Source: Alkalihalobacillus sp. LMS6 (GTDB taxonomy: Bacteria; Bacillota; Bacilli; Bacillales; Bacillaceae_D). From it: 64,000 nt of DNA. A model generated the notes under the pieces. That model was given only the letters and a program-made list of their open reading frames with translations, ran no database searches and was not told the DNA's origin. This document shows positions 26,055 through 34,585 of this stretch, in pieces. Each line of letters starts with the position of its first letter. The first letter of the stretch is position 1. Location: assembly GCF_024362765.1 (NCBI RefSeq), contig NZ_CP093302.1, positions 2,417,564 to 2,481,563 of the forward strand, written 5' to 3'. The position numbers and the translations under genes are program-made.

Positions 26055-28989
26055 TGGCTGGGTCAATCAGTCCTTTTTCGTTTGGGCAGAGGCAAAAGGT
26101 CAAACCAATCAAGCGAAAAGCGGGTTTATTTATCCTTTTCTCTACTCCCCTTTCGAATTAAAGTTACGACTGTTTCAAAACGATCCTATTTCTTTTTACG
26201 GAACGTTCTTAACACTATCACGGTCAATTATTCACGTCCCTCTCGTTCAACGTGAATTTCAGTCCTATGTCGGATCGACAATTATTTATCAATCGGCCGA
26301 TTCATGGAAAACACATTTTTTTCCAATAGAAGGCATTTCGTTCACTTTAGAAGAATTTGTTCAGTTCCTACCTTTGTTTCGCACATGGAAAACAGATTTC
26401 CAGCTAGCAGACGATTTTAACATTTGGCTCCGGTTTATGGATGACGTTTACACTTTAATTGAAGAGGGTTATTTTGAACCGAATCAATCTGGAAAATGGG
26501 TTTTAAAAGTAAAAGAACAGTGGTATATAAATTGGGCTTCGTCGATACCAATGTCATCGTTCTCCATCGCCACCAGTCAAGAAAATCAATCCATGGAGCA
26601 AGAGGAAGAGGAGCACTATGCTCAGCGCAAATCTATTATGGAAGCATTGATTGATTGCACAATTCGTGAGTTATTACAAGAAGAAGAGGTCACGGTCCTC
26701 TATGATGAATGGAAGCAGTCTGTTGAAGAACCATTACAGCCTCTTCTATCAACATTAAAAACGAGAACCCCAATGACAACGAAAGAAAATTGGTCACCCC
26801 ATGCGATTCAAGACCGGTTAGGGGTAAAGCAACGAGAACCGTTTAAAACAGCCATTGTATTAAATGAACCAAAGGAAAACCAAGTGGACTGGACGCTTTC
26901 CCTTGCCTTGATTGATCGAACAAATCGTGAGCAAGTGATACCGGTTAAACAATTGTTAACAGGGGATCATCCTTGGCTGACAAATCCCATTCCTCAATTA
27001 AAGAAAGATTTATCGCACATACAAGATGATTTCCATTCGCTATCGGCTATTAGCTTATCGGCACCAACTGTTACGGTTACGAGCGAAGAGGCATTTGAGC
27101 TGTTTATGCAACATGATCGATTTGAGCAAATTGGTGTAACCTTAATCGTGCCTAACCAGTTAAAACAAACACCATCTATCAAAGTAAAATTAAAAGACAT
27201 GCAGCAAGATCGTTATAGCGGTGTTGACCCTATTTTGAATTGGAACAGTCTGTCACAATTTGATTATTCGATTATGGTTGGGTCTCAAGAAATGTCGCAA
27301 GAAGAATTTCAAACGTACGTAAGTGAACAAAAATCACTTTTACATCTTAATAATCAATGGCTCGTGTGGGATCCAAACCTTGCAGAACGGCTTAAGAACT
27401 TTTTGGATCAAATTCAAGATCAGTATACGTATTTAGATGCATGGCGCCTAGATCAAGAAGAGGACGGTCTTGAAGAACTTGATGACATTGACCTTTCTAT
27501 TGAGTGGTCGGAAAAAGTTCAAGAGAAGCTACCACAATTGTACCGACGCGAACCTGCTCTTGTACCTGTGCCTTCCACACTCCAAGGCAGCTTACGCATG
27601 TATCAACAACAAGGCTTTAGTTGGCTCGTTCACTTGCGCCAAATTGGGTTTGGAGGATGTTTAGCAGATGATATGGGCTTAGGAAAGTCTATTCAAACCA
27701 TTGCTTACCTCCTTTATATACTTGAGCAACAACAGCAAAAAGCGGAGCCTTTTTTACTCATTTGTCCGACTTCCCTGCTCTATAATTGGGAAGCAGAATG
27801 TCAAAAATTCGCTCCTGAACTAAACGTATTTATTCACCATGGCAACGATCGAATTCTTGAAAAAGATAAACGACTGAGTGAATACGATTTAGTCATTACA
27901 TCTTATACCCTTGCATTACGAGATGAACGTCTACTTCACGAGTACAATTGGAATGGCCTTATTCTAGATGAGGCCCAGCATATAAAAAATAAAGAAACCA
28001 AACAGCGTAAAGCCATTCGCAAGCTCCATGCGACACATCGAATTGCGTTAACTGGAACGCCGATTGAAAATCGATTAACGGAACTATGGTCATTAATGGA
28101 TTTACTGAATCCGTCCTTACTTGGCAACTATAAGCAGTTTTATGCAACGTACATTAAACCAATCGAAAAAGACGGAGACAACGAGCGCCAGCAACAGCTA
28201 CGAACAGTGATTCATCCGTTTCTTTTAAGACGTACAAAAGAAACAACGGACTCAGAATTAAATTTACCTGCAAAACATGAGGAGTTGAAGCACGTTCCAT
28301 TAACGATTGAGCAAGTAGGCTTATACCAAGCAATTGTCAATGATATTGAAGACCAAATTCATTCGGTTTCAACAATGGAGCGGCGCGCACTTATCTTACG
28401 GACAATCACGCGTTTAAAACAAATTTGTAACCATCCAGCTCAATTTTTAAAAGCGCCTATTGAAGCGCATCGTTCCGGTAAGTGGGAAACGTTCCAAACA
28501 TTGATTCATGAAATTTATGAGCGAAAAGAAAGTACACTCATTTTTACCCAGTATAAAGAAATGGGCAAACTCATACGTTCCTATCTAGAAGAAACGTATG
28601 GTGCAACCTCTTTTTTACATGGAGGATTAACAAAGAAACAACGACTAGAAGCGATTGAAACCTTTCAAGATCGTGAAGGCCCTTCCTTCTTTGTTTTATC
28701 ACTAAAAGCAGGCGGCGTTGGCTTAAATTTAACAAAAGCGACGAACGTCATTCACTACGATCGATGGTGGAATCCAGCAGTTGAAAACCAAGCAACCGAT
28801 CGCGCCTATCGAATTGGCCAAACAGACGAAGTTCATGTTTACAAGTTGCTAACAGAAGGGACAATTGAGGAAAAAATTGATCGAATGATTACAGGCAAGC
28901 AACATTTGGCCGACGGCATTTTAGCCTCTTCCTCACAAGTAACAGAACTAAGCGATGAAGAATTACTTTCTTTATTACGATTAAGTTAA
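26026..28989 (+). CDS. ywqA: SNF2-family DNA-dependent ATPase/helicase (YwqA-like)
   Basis: This 987-aa protein has an N-terminal SNF2-associated region (about 1-500) and a SNF2 ATPase core. Motif I is DDMGLGKSIQT (K554), motif Ia is LLICPTSLLYNW, and motif II is ILDEAQHIKN (648-651). Motif III is LTGTPIENRLTELWSLMD. Motif V is SLKAGGVGLNLTKA and motif VI is QATDRAYRIGQ. Such proteins translocate on duplex DNA and remodel protein-DNA complexes; bacterial members act near RNA polymerase or in repair. The start is GTG inside the preceding gene. A 49-aa gene follows 15 bp later. Confidence 0.93.
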   Translation: MNQSSIWIHSGWVNQSFFVWAEAKGQTNQAKSGFIYPFLYSPFELKLRLFQNDPISFYGTFLTLSRSIIHVPLVQREFQSYVGSTIIYQSADSWKTHFFPIEGISFTLEEFVQFLPLFRTWKTDFQLADDFNIWLRFMDDVYTLIEEGYFEPNQSGKWVLKVKEQWYINWASSIPMSSFSIATSQENQSMEQEEEEHYAQRKSIMEALIDCTIRELLQEEEVTVLYDEWKQSVEEPLQPLLSTLKTRTPMTTKENWSPHAIQDRLGVKQREPFKTAIVLNEPKENQVDWTLSLALIDRTNREQVIPVKQLLTGDHPWLTNPIPQLKKDLSHIQDDFHSLSAISLSAPTVTVTSEEAFELFMQHDRFEQIGVTLIVPNQLKQTPSIKVKLKDMQQDRYSGVDPILNWNSLSQFDYSIMVGSQEMSQEEFQTYVSEQKSLLHLNNQWLVWDPNLAERLKNFLDQIQDQYTYLDAWRLDQEEDGLEELDDIDLSIEWSEKVQEKLPQLYRREPALVPVPSTLQGSLRMYQQQGFSWLVHLRQIGFGGCLADDMGLGKSIQTIAYLLYILEQQQQKAEPFLLICPTSLLYNWEAECQKFAPELNVFIHHGNDRILEKDKRLSEYDLVITSYTLALRDERLLHEYNWNGLILDEAQHIKNKETKQRKAIRKLHATHRIALTGTPIENRLTELWSLMDLLNPSLLGNYKQFYATYIKPIEKDGDNERQQQLRTVIHPFLLRRTKETTDSELNLPAKHEELKHVPLTIEQVGLYQAIVNDIEDQIHSVSTMERRALILRTITRLKQICNHPAQFLKAPIEAHRSGKWETFQTLIHEIYERKESTLIFTQYKEMGKLIRSYLEETYGATSFLHGGLTKKQRLEAIETFQDREGPSFFVLSLKAGGVGLNLTKATNVIHYDRWWNPAVENQATDRAYRIGQTDEVHVYKLLTEGTIEEKIDRMITGKQHLADGILASSSQVTELSDEELLSLLRLS

Positions 28990-29004
28990 TAGGTTGGTGA
29001 AATC

Positions 29005-29154
29005 ATGATGAAACAGCCATTTGAGTCTTTTTGGAAAACCACTGAGCGTGAAGAAGACACCAAGACCGTTACCATTCCGCAAACGGAAGCTGGAACGCCA
29101 GAGTGGAAAGCATTAAAAGAACGTATCCAGCAAAAAGCAAAAGAAAGAAGGTAG
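29005..29154 (+). CDS. Small hypothetical protein downstream of the SNF2 gene, 49 aa
   Basis: Read by hand: it begins MMKQPFESFWKTTEREED, runs through TVTIPQTEAGTPEWKALKER, and ends KAKERR. GGTTGGTGA precedes the start, and a terminator overlaps its end. It lies 15 bp after the helicase stop, so it is the third gene of that operon. The charged, helix-forming C terminus suggests a small binding protein. I do not recognise the family. Confidence 0.6.
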   Translation: MMKQPFESFWKTTEREEDTKTVTIPQTEAGTPEWKALKERIQQKAKERR

Positions 29155-29183
29155 AGACGAGTCTCTACCTTCTTTCTTTTTAT
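29145..29183. terminator. Bidirectional terminator of the SNF2 operon and the BsuPI gene
   Basis: A 14-bp stem AAGAAGGTAGAGAC / GTCTCTACCTTCTT is followed by CTTTTT, with an A-rich left flank. It serves convergent genes on both sides. Confidence 0.85.
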
Positions 29184-29680
29184 TACGATTCACTAATTTC
29201 TACTTCAACAGACCGTGTAAACGTATTTGGATCGCTTAGTGATTCAACAATACTTTCGTCAACTAAAAGCTCCACTGTCATCATATACGCTCCTGCTGGC
29301 ATATTTTCTGTAGAAATCTCTTCTCGCACGTCTTCAATTTCGCCTGGCTCATACGTTCTTTCCGTTACGCTTTGAGCAAACATATGCTCATCCGAGTAAC
29401 GAAATACTTCTTCTTCTTGTGCATTCACAAGTGTGATTTCATATAATTGTTGCGATGGAAAGGTTAACGTCTGTGCTTCATCTGTTCCGTTTTCAATGTA
29501 CATGTCTACAAATAGCATATCATCTGAAAGTTGATGATCAACTGTAAATACCCACTCCTCAGACATAGTAGAATCTCCTCCAGCTGGAATATTCTGATCT
29601 TCTTCTTCCTCAGCCTGGCCACCACAAGCTGCTAATGTAAAAGCAAACGTCAGGCCCATTAGTACATTCAACGTTTTCAA
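29183..29680 (-). CDS. Lipoprotein with BsuPI (intracellular proteinase inhibitor) domain
   Basis: The 165-aa protein has a lipoprotein signal (TLAACGG, lipid Cys at 19) and an acidic linker, then a beta-rich domain (about 40-160) with the family hallmarks FPSQQLYEITLVN and YEPGEIEDVREEI. BsuPI domains inhibit intracellular proteases in B. subtilis, but exported versions like this one must act outside or elsewhere. B. subtilis also has ipi beside yitT, so the position is conserved. Confidence 0.8.
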   Translation of the reverse strand: MKTLNVLMGLTFAFTLAACGGQAEEEEDQNIPAGGDSTMSEEWVFTVDHQLSDDMLFVDMYIENGTDEAQTLTFPSQQLYEITLVNAQEEEVFRYSDEHMFAQSVTERTYEPGEIEDVREEISTENMPAGAYMMTVELLVDESIVESLSDPNTFTRSVEVEISES

Positions 29681-29695
29681 AACAAATTCCTCCTA

Positions 29696-30517
29696 TTAAT
29701 CTTTCCGGAACAACCCGAAGATGTTCGCTGTCTCAACAATGTTCGTGAACGCAGCCGGATCGACTTCTTCAACAATATTTTTCAGCTCATACAGCTCGTA
29801 CCTCGTAATAACAATCACTAACATTTCTTTTTCCTCAAACGTATACCCGCCTTTAGCTGGTATACGCGTAATCCCTCTTGTTAAACGTTGATGAATGGCT
29901 TTATTAAGTGTATCTGCATTTTTTGTTACAATCATTGCAGTCAGTTTTACATAGCGAGTGTGGATGGCATCGATAAAACGAGAGGTTACATAGATAGAAA
30001 TTAACGTAAATAATGCTTTTTCAGGATCTAGCATAATTCCTGATGCCACAACAATGATTGAATTTAAAATAAAGAAAAAGCTGCCAACAGGCCGGTCGGA
30101 CATTCGCGCTAACACGAGTACAATAATATCCAAACCACCTGAAGATGCGCCCCATTTAAGAAGCAATCCTGCGCCACCTGCAGCGATAACCCCACCGAAG
30201 ACGGCATTTAACATAATGTCTTCAGAAAAGGCATAAACAGGCAACACTTCTAAAAAGATTGTTGTCAGCACAACACTTGCAAAGCTATAGATCGTGAAGC
30301 TTTTTCCAACTTTAAGCCAGCCAAGGATTGCGACTGGGATGTTTAATAGCAATAGTAGAATCCCTGTAGATAATGGCACAACATAGGATAAAAGCTGGGC
30401 GACACCCGTAAAGCCACTCGCAAATACATCAGCTGGTAGAAGGAAGAAATTTAGTGAACTTGCAAGTAAAAACGAACCAATAATAACAATGAAGATTTTT
30501 CCAAGTTTACGAATCAT
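29696..30517 (-). CDS. yitT: YitT family membrane protein (DUF161/DUF2179)
   Basis: This 273-aa protein has five or six membrane segments in the first 190 residues (from IFIVIIGSFLLASSLNFFLLP to ALFTLISIYVTSRFI), then a cytoplasmic DUF2179 domain (RGITRIPAKGGYTFEEKEMLVIVI). The family is widespread in Firmicutes with unknown function. The start has no strong competing codon. It lies between the BsuPI and YitV-like genes, as in B. subtilis, and leaves only one base before the YitV-like gene's stop. Confidence 0.88.
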   Translation of the reverse strand: MIRKLGKIFIVIIGSFLLASSLNFFLLPADVFASGFTGVAQLLSYVVPLSTGILLLLLNIPVAILGWLKVGKSFTIYSFASVVLTTIFLEVLPVYAFSEDIMLNAVFGGVIAAGGAGLLLKWGASSGGLDIIVLVLARMSDRPVGSFFFILNSIIVVASGIMLDPEKALFTLISIYVTSRFIDAIHTRYVKLTAMIVTKNADTLNKAIHQRLTRGITRIPAKGGYTFEEKEMLVIVITRYELYELKNIVEEVDPAAFTNIVETANIFGLFRKD

Positions 30518-30518
30518 T

Positions 30519-31295
30519 TTACATCGTCACCCGGTTCTGGCTTTCCACTTGTTTTTCAAACCAATTCGCAGCATCGAGCATAGCACTTCGCGTTATTTTG
30601 TGATCCGCCCCTTTTTCAGGATAGAATGTCACTTGCTTGTCTTGAACGATAGAAGATGCTTTTAGTTGTGCAATAAAATCGTGAGCGAACTGATAAGGAA
30701 CCGTCTGATCTTCCATACCGTGCCAGATGTATAGCTGACGATCTTCAAGTACCTGTACATCCCGCGATAAATCATACATACGTACCTGTTCTAAAGTGGC
30801 TTCTTTTTGTTCCTCTGTTATGTTCATACCACGTTTTGTAGCGATCTCAAACATTAATTTTGCAAATTCTTCGTATTGAGGTGCTCCCATAAACAAACAT
30901 GCATGCTTGACCCAATCATATTGCTGTAAGATCCCATAGGAAGTAATTGCGCCCATCGAAGTACCACCAATGAAAAGCTGGTTCTCCTCGGTTTGAAATC
31001 GTTCATGAATCGCCTCTACAAGATGCGGAAACTCTTCAATTGACTGTTGGACAACCGTCCAAAAATGTAGGTACGGATCTTTTGAGCCCTCTCCTGGCTG
31101 TCGAACACCATGATAAAGCGCATCTGGCAACACCACTCGGAATCCTTTCTTTGCAATCGTATACGCAATATGTAAATTATGTTCTTTTGCGCTTGTGACG
31201 CCATGATAAAAAAACAACGTTGGTTTTTCACCACGTTCTTCTTCCTCGACAATCAGTAAAGGAATGTTATGTATCACATCTTCTTGAATTCGCAT
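30519..31295 (-). CDS. yitV: YitV-like alpha/beta hydrolase (putative esterase)
   Basis: This 258-aa cytoplasmic serine hydrolase has a complete triad: S113 in GGTSMGA, D196 in GMEDQTVPY, and H232 in GADHKIT. HG in FFYHGVTSAKEHN supplies the oxyanion hole. The fold is that of the prolyl-oligopeptidase/dienelactone-hydrolase group, and the substrate is unknown. Position and partners match B. subtilis yitV, which lies near yitT and argC. Confidence 0.8.
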   Translation of the reverse strand: MRIQEDVIHNIPLLIVEEEERGEKPTLFFYHGVTSAKEHNLHIAYTIAKKGFRVVLPDALYHGVRQPGEGSKDPYLHFWTVVQQSIEEFPHLVEAIHERFQTEENQLFIGGTSMGAITSYGILQQYDWVKHACLFMGAPQYEEFAKLMFEIATKRGMNITEEQKEATLEQVRMYDLSRDVQVLEDRQLYIWHGMEDQTVPYQFAHDFIAQLKASSIVQDKQVTFYPEKGADHKITRSAMLDAANWFEKQVESQNRVTM

Positions 31296-31318
31296 TTCTT
31301 TGATCCACTCCTACGTTC

Positions 31319-31345
31319 AAAAAAGCCGCCAAGAAGGCAGCTTTT
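31319..31345 (-). terminator. Intrinsic terminator
   Basis: The minus-strand stem AAAGCTGCC / GGCGGCTTT (one wobble) is followed by a T run. It ends the small membrane protein gene before the YitV-like gene. Confidence 0.7.
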
Positions 31346-31351
31346 ACAAAA

Positions 31352-31612
31352 TTATTGATACTTTTCGTTATAACGCTGGATACTGTATAAAGATCCTTCG
31401 TCAACCATTTTGCTGTCTTCCGTATAGGGTCTAGGGTTCCCCAATTGGAAAGATTTAATTTTTTCATCTTTTGATTTCCCTGTCACTTTGTTTAAAAAGT
31501 CTTGACTCTTTTCTTTTAAATCTGCTCGTTTATCACCATCTACTAAGTAAACCGTCAATGCTCCTGCTACGGCTGCCGATGCTACAGCAACAATTGTTTT
31601 CTTTGCATCCAT
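31352..31612 (-). CDS. Small membrane-anchored protein, YtxH-like layout, 86 aa
   Basis: The product has one N-terminal membrane helix (KKTIVAVASAAVAGALTVYLV) followed by a charged segment (DLKEKSQDFLNKVTGKSKDE), a layout like YtxH stress proteins. The tail PRPYTEDSKMVDEGSLYSIQRY is unfamiliar. I use the ATG at 31612, with GAGAGGGG 9 nt upstream; the ten upstream codons would overlap that site. A sigma-B-like promoter candidate lies upstream. Confidence 0.6.
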   Translation of the reverse strand: MDAKKTIVAVASAAVAGALTVYLVDGDKRADLKEKSQDFLNKVTGKSKDEKIKSFQLGNPRPYTEDSKMVDEGSLYSIQRYNEKYQ

Positions 31613-31660
31613 TACAAAAAACCCCTCTCTAAACAAAATCAACGATTCTCCTTATAGTAT

Positions 31661-31685
31661 GTTCCCTAAATGACACTTCATAAAC
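31661..31685 (-). promoter_or_regulatory. Sigma-B-like promoter candidate for the YtxH-like gene
   Basis: On the minus strand, GTTTAT and GGGAAC are 13 bp apart, near the sigma-B pattern GTTTAA-N12-14-GGGTAT. It lies about 50 bp before the small membrane protein gene. Two of six positions at the -10 differ, so the call is weak. Confidence 0.3.
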
Positions 31686-31892
31686 CTAAAAGAATGATTC
31701 AATTTCATTATTCCTAAGCGTTACACAAAAGCGATCGTTTACCACAGGCACATTGGCGACATTTATTTTCACTGCGCGTTTATTTACGCTCATGGTGTCT
31801 TCTTTTCCTCGGACACGTTTTATCCATTTATGCGTAAAATTACGCTCCAACGTTTTCAAATACGCACTGTTTCCTTGGAGGTCGGCAAAACG
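31686..31892 (-). other. Unassigned open frame of 68 codons, possibly a short or decayed gene
   Basis: Between an upstream stop (31893-31895) and a TAG (31686-31688) the minus strand is open and reads like protein (NSAYLKTLERNFTHKW, then VNKRAVKINVANVPVVNDRF). It has no ATG before residue 34; TTG codons at 31859 or 31850 could start it, with AAGGA 12 nt before the first. It is not similar to anything I recognise. It may be a real short gene, a remnant, or a chance frame. Confidence 0.3.
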
Positions 31893-31964
31893 TCATCGGA
31901 TTACAACAAATGTCACGAATTTAAAAATAAAAATCTAAATAAAAACTGTTTCAACAAAAAAACA

Positions 31965-32006
31965 AGAAAAATCTTTATAAGTGCTCATAGCACACTCATA
32001 AAGATT
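31965..32006. terminator. Terminator of the rhodanese gene
   Basis: The stem AATCTTTAT / ATAAAGATT has an inner GTGCT/AGCAC and T-rich flanks on both strands. It follows the rhodanese stop codon by 35 bp on the minus strand. Confidence 0.65.
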
Positions 32007-32040
32007 CTTTTCATTCTAATTCCATTCAACAAACTAAAAC

Positions 32041-32421
32041 TTATTTCTTTGTGTACAGTTCTTTCGGCTCTTTAACGATCCATTCTTGACCAAAAGAACG
32101 CTCGCCGTCCCAGTCTAACATCCCACCATCGTAATTACGGACATTGTTGAACCCCTGTTCCTTCATGTACATTGCTGTATTTTGACTTCTTCGTCCACTT
32201 CGGCAAACCAAAATATAGCTCTTGTCTTCATCCATTTCTTTAAGCATGGATGGCACTTCATTCATCGGAATAAGTGGAACCCCTGGGATATGTCCATCTT
32301 CATATTCAGTTACCTCGCGAACATCAATAACAATAGGCTCGTCTTGAGGTTTTTTGTTTTGTAACTCGTCTTTCAATTCATCTGTAGATATCTGTAAAAT
32401 ACCATCTTCACTTTTACTCAT
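32041..32421 (-). CDS. Rhodanese-like domain protein
   Basis: This single-domain sulfurtransferase of 126 aa has its active-site loop at CRSGRRS (C73) and the conserved IDVRE..EY..GHIPG. Such proteins carry persulfide sulfur for cofactor or tRNA thiolation or for stress defence. There is no export signal, so it is cytoplasmic. It lies 20 bp after the membrane protein gene and may be co-transcribed with it. Confidence 0.9.
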   Translation of the reverse strand: MSKSEDGILQISTDELKDELQNKKPQDEPIVIDVREVTEYEDGHIPGVPLIPMNEVPSMLKEMDEDKSYILVCRSGRRSQNTAMYMKEQGFNNVRNYDGGMLDWDGERSFGQEWIVKEPKELYTKK

Positions 32422-32441
32422 AGCAACCTCCAGTTTTTCGC

Positions 32442-32990
32442 TTATTCAATCGTTATGTCAATATGCGGCAACGACTCTCGAAGCTGCGTTAACGTCACTT
32501 CTTCAGCTTCCAATTGTTCAAAGACAGGTAAAACCACGTCATCAATGTAGCTTGCTACATCAATCGTACCATCAGACCGAATGAAATCATCATGTTCAGA
32601 TACAACCTCATAAAGAGGCTGAAACGATTGAATCTGAAAGGCTACCGTTCTATCTTGAATATCTCTCGTATAGTCTCTCGTATCAATTGCATGAACGCGA
32701 TAAACCGATCCTAAACTTACGTAACGCGCCTGTTCTTGTTCAATATGCTCTTCTTGATTGTCTGCAATAACAACATCGCCACTATATACCGTTGGAACAA
32801 AAACAGAAATAGCAAAGTATAGTGTCAACACTGTTATAAAGACTAAAAAGGAACTTGTCCTTTCTCTACCTCTTGTATCCCCACTTCTCTTTTGAATGTT
32901 ACGATGGACAATAAAGAGGGTCACTGCTAGTAAAACAATGCAGCTAGTAATAAGGATAAACTGAAACCAGCCTTCAGATAAGATCACCAT
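32442..32990 (-). CDS. Hypothetical membrane protein, 182 aa
   Basis: Two membrane helices lie in the first 70 residues (FILITSCIVLLAVTLFIV and FLVFITVLTLYFAISVFV), followed by an extracytoplasmic domain of about 110 residues rich in Asp and Glu. I do not recognise a family. The ATG at 32990 has only a weak AAAGAGAG upstream; the GTG next to it is an alternative. The gene is just upstream of the rhodanese gene in the same direction. Confidence 0.65.
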   Translation of the reverse strand: MVILSEGWFQFILITSCIVLLAVTLFIVHRNIQKRSGDTRGRERTSSFLVFITVLTLYFAISVFVPTVYSGDVVIADNQEEHIEQEQARYVSLGSVYRVHAIDTRDYTRDIQDRTVAFQIQSFQPLYEVVSEHDDFIRSDGTIDVASYIDDVVLPVFEQLEAEEVTLTQLRESLPHIDITIE

Positions 32991-33123
32991 TTAAAACGAC
33001 TCTCTTTCTCGTACAATAATGTTCGTTAATCATTCGTATCGTACCATAAGAGCGTCCATTTAAAAACGAAAAAGCGTTAAATCGAAGAAGAATTTATGAT
33101 TGTTTTCTATTAGTTCCTAGCCC

Positions 33124-34578
33124 TTACATTGGCATATTCCCTTGTTTTCTTGATTCCTCAACAGGTTTGGCATTTAAATAGCGAAACGAACGAATTAAAA
33201 ACGAACGGGTATCCCTTGGCAAAATTACATCATCAATATACCCTTTTTTTGCAGCATAATAGGGAGAATCCGTCTTTTCTACATCAATACTAGACTTTTC
33301 CTCCACGATCGCTCTTGAACTTTGCCGCCCCATAACAGCAATAGACGCACACGGCCAAGCAACCACTAGATCTGCACCTATTCCTTTACTATTTAATGCG
33401 ACAAACGCACCTCCGTATGCTTTTCTAAGTACGACGGTGATTTTCGGTACAGATGCTTCAGCAAATGCGTAAATAAGTTTAGCACCGTGGCGCAATAAAC
33501 CTTTGTATTCTTGATCTTTTCCAGGAATAAATCCACTAACATCTTCTAACACGAGCAATGGAATGTGAAAACAATTGCAGAAACGAACAAACCGTGCACC
33601 TTTATCACTTGCATCAATATCAATGCAACCAGCTAAATGAAGCGGATTATTTGCTAAAACACCGACCGTCTTTCCATTTAAACGAATAAAACCCGTCACG
33701 ATGTTTTTTGCAAATCCTTTTGACCATTCAAACAAATGCTGTTGGTCTGCAAGACACGCAATAATTTCTTTCACATTATATACTTCACGCTCATCTTTTG
33801 GTAAACACGTTTCGATTCCTGTTGTTGTAGCCATGTTAGACCCATCTGGCGTCTTTTGATTTTCTAAAAAAGATAAAAACTCTTTCACTTGTAAAAACAC
33901 TTCTTGCTCTGTATCGGCAACAAAATGAGCTAGTCCGCTTTTGGTTGCATGTATATCTGCACCGCCAAGACTTTCAGGCGATAGCGTCTCTCCACTTATT
34001 GCTTGGAGAACTTTCGGTCCTGTTATAAACATTTGGCTGATCGATCGGACCATAAAGATCGCATCACTCAATGCTGGAGAGTAAGCAGCTCCTCCTGCAC
34101 ATGGTCCAAGCATAACCGATAGCTGAGGAATTACGCCTGAGTACTGAACGTTTCGTTTAAATATTTCTCCATAACCGTGCAGCGCCTCAATGCCTTCTTG
34201 AATACGTGCCCCCCCTGAATCAAGCAAGCCAATAATCGGCATCCGATGTTTGTATGCTAGATCCATTAATGAGCAAATCTTTTGTGCGTGCATGCCTCCG
34301 AGCGTACCACCGACAATTGTAAAGTCTTGTGCATAAATACAAACATCTTGCTCATTTATTTTGCCAATACCAGTAATGACACCATCGCTTGGTTGACCGT
34401 CTAAACCTGATGCAAATCGATCCAACTCAGAGAAGCTATTCGCATCAACAAGCTGACTAATCCGCTCTCGTGCTAATAGCTTCCCCCGTTTCTTTTGCGC
34501 TTCTTGCTTATCAATTCCGCCGCCTAATGAAATGATCTTTAATCGTTTCTCGTATTCTTGTTCTTCTTGATTGTCCAT
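33124..34578 (-). CDS. Acyl-CoA carboxylase carboxyltransferase subunit (YqjD/MmdA family)
   Basis: This 484-aa protein has both carboxyltransferase halves of the propionyl/methylmalonyl-CoA family. N-terminal marks are RISQLVD, YAQDFTIVGGTLG, DSGGARIQEG and GPCAGGAAYSPA. C-terminal marks are VLEDVSGFIPG and VLRKAYGGAFVA. It would move CO2 between biotin and an acyl-CoA. No biotin carboxylase, biotin carrier or membrane decarboxylase gene is nearby, so its partners are elsewhere. It is somewhat shorter than the usual 505-515 aa. A stable hairpin covers its ribosome binding site. Confidence 0.88.
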   Translation of the reverse strand: MDNQEEQEYEKRLKIISLGGGIDKQEAQKKRGKLLARERISQLVDANSFSELDRFASGLDGQPSDGVITGIGKINEQDVCIYAQDFTIVGGTLGGMHAQKICSLMDLAYKHRMPIIGLLDSGGARIQEGIEALHGYGEIFKRNVQYSGVIPQLSVMLGPCAGGAAYSPALSDAIFMVRSISQMFITGPKVLQAISGETLSPESLGGADIHATKSGLAHFVADTEQEVFLQVKEFLSFLENQKTPDGSNMATTTGIETCLPKDEREVYNVKEIIACLADQQHLFEWSKGFAKNIVTGFIRLNGKTVGVLANNPLHLAGCIDIDASDKGARFVRFCNCFHIPLLVLEDVSGFIPGKDQEYKGLLRHGAKLIYAFAEASVPKITVVLRKAYGGAFVALNSKGIGADLVVAWPCASIAVMGRQSSRAIVEEKSSIDVEKTDSPYYAAKKGYIDDVILPRDTRSFLIRSFRYLNAKPVEESRKQGNMPM

Positions 34579-34585
34579 TGCGATC

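Larger units (their letters stand above)
31613..32040. other. Gene-poor stretch
   Basis: This is the only stretch above 300 bases without a confident gene. It holds a sigma-B-like promoter candidate (31661-31685), an unexplained 68-codon open frame on the minus strand (31686-31892), an A-rich segment, and the rhodanese terminator (31965-32006). A 61-codon frame on the plus strand (31753-31938) mirrors the minus-strand one and has no ribosome binding site. Confidence 0.6.

Noticed and set aside
31753-31938. 61-codon plus-strand frame
   Set aside because: No ribosome binding site and hydrophobic, low-quality composition; it mirrors the minus-strand frame at 31686-31892.
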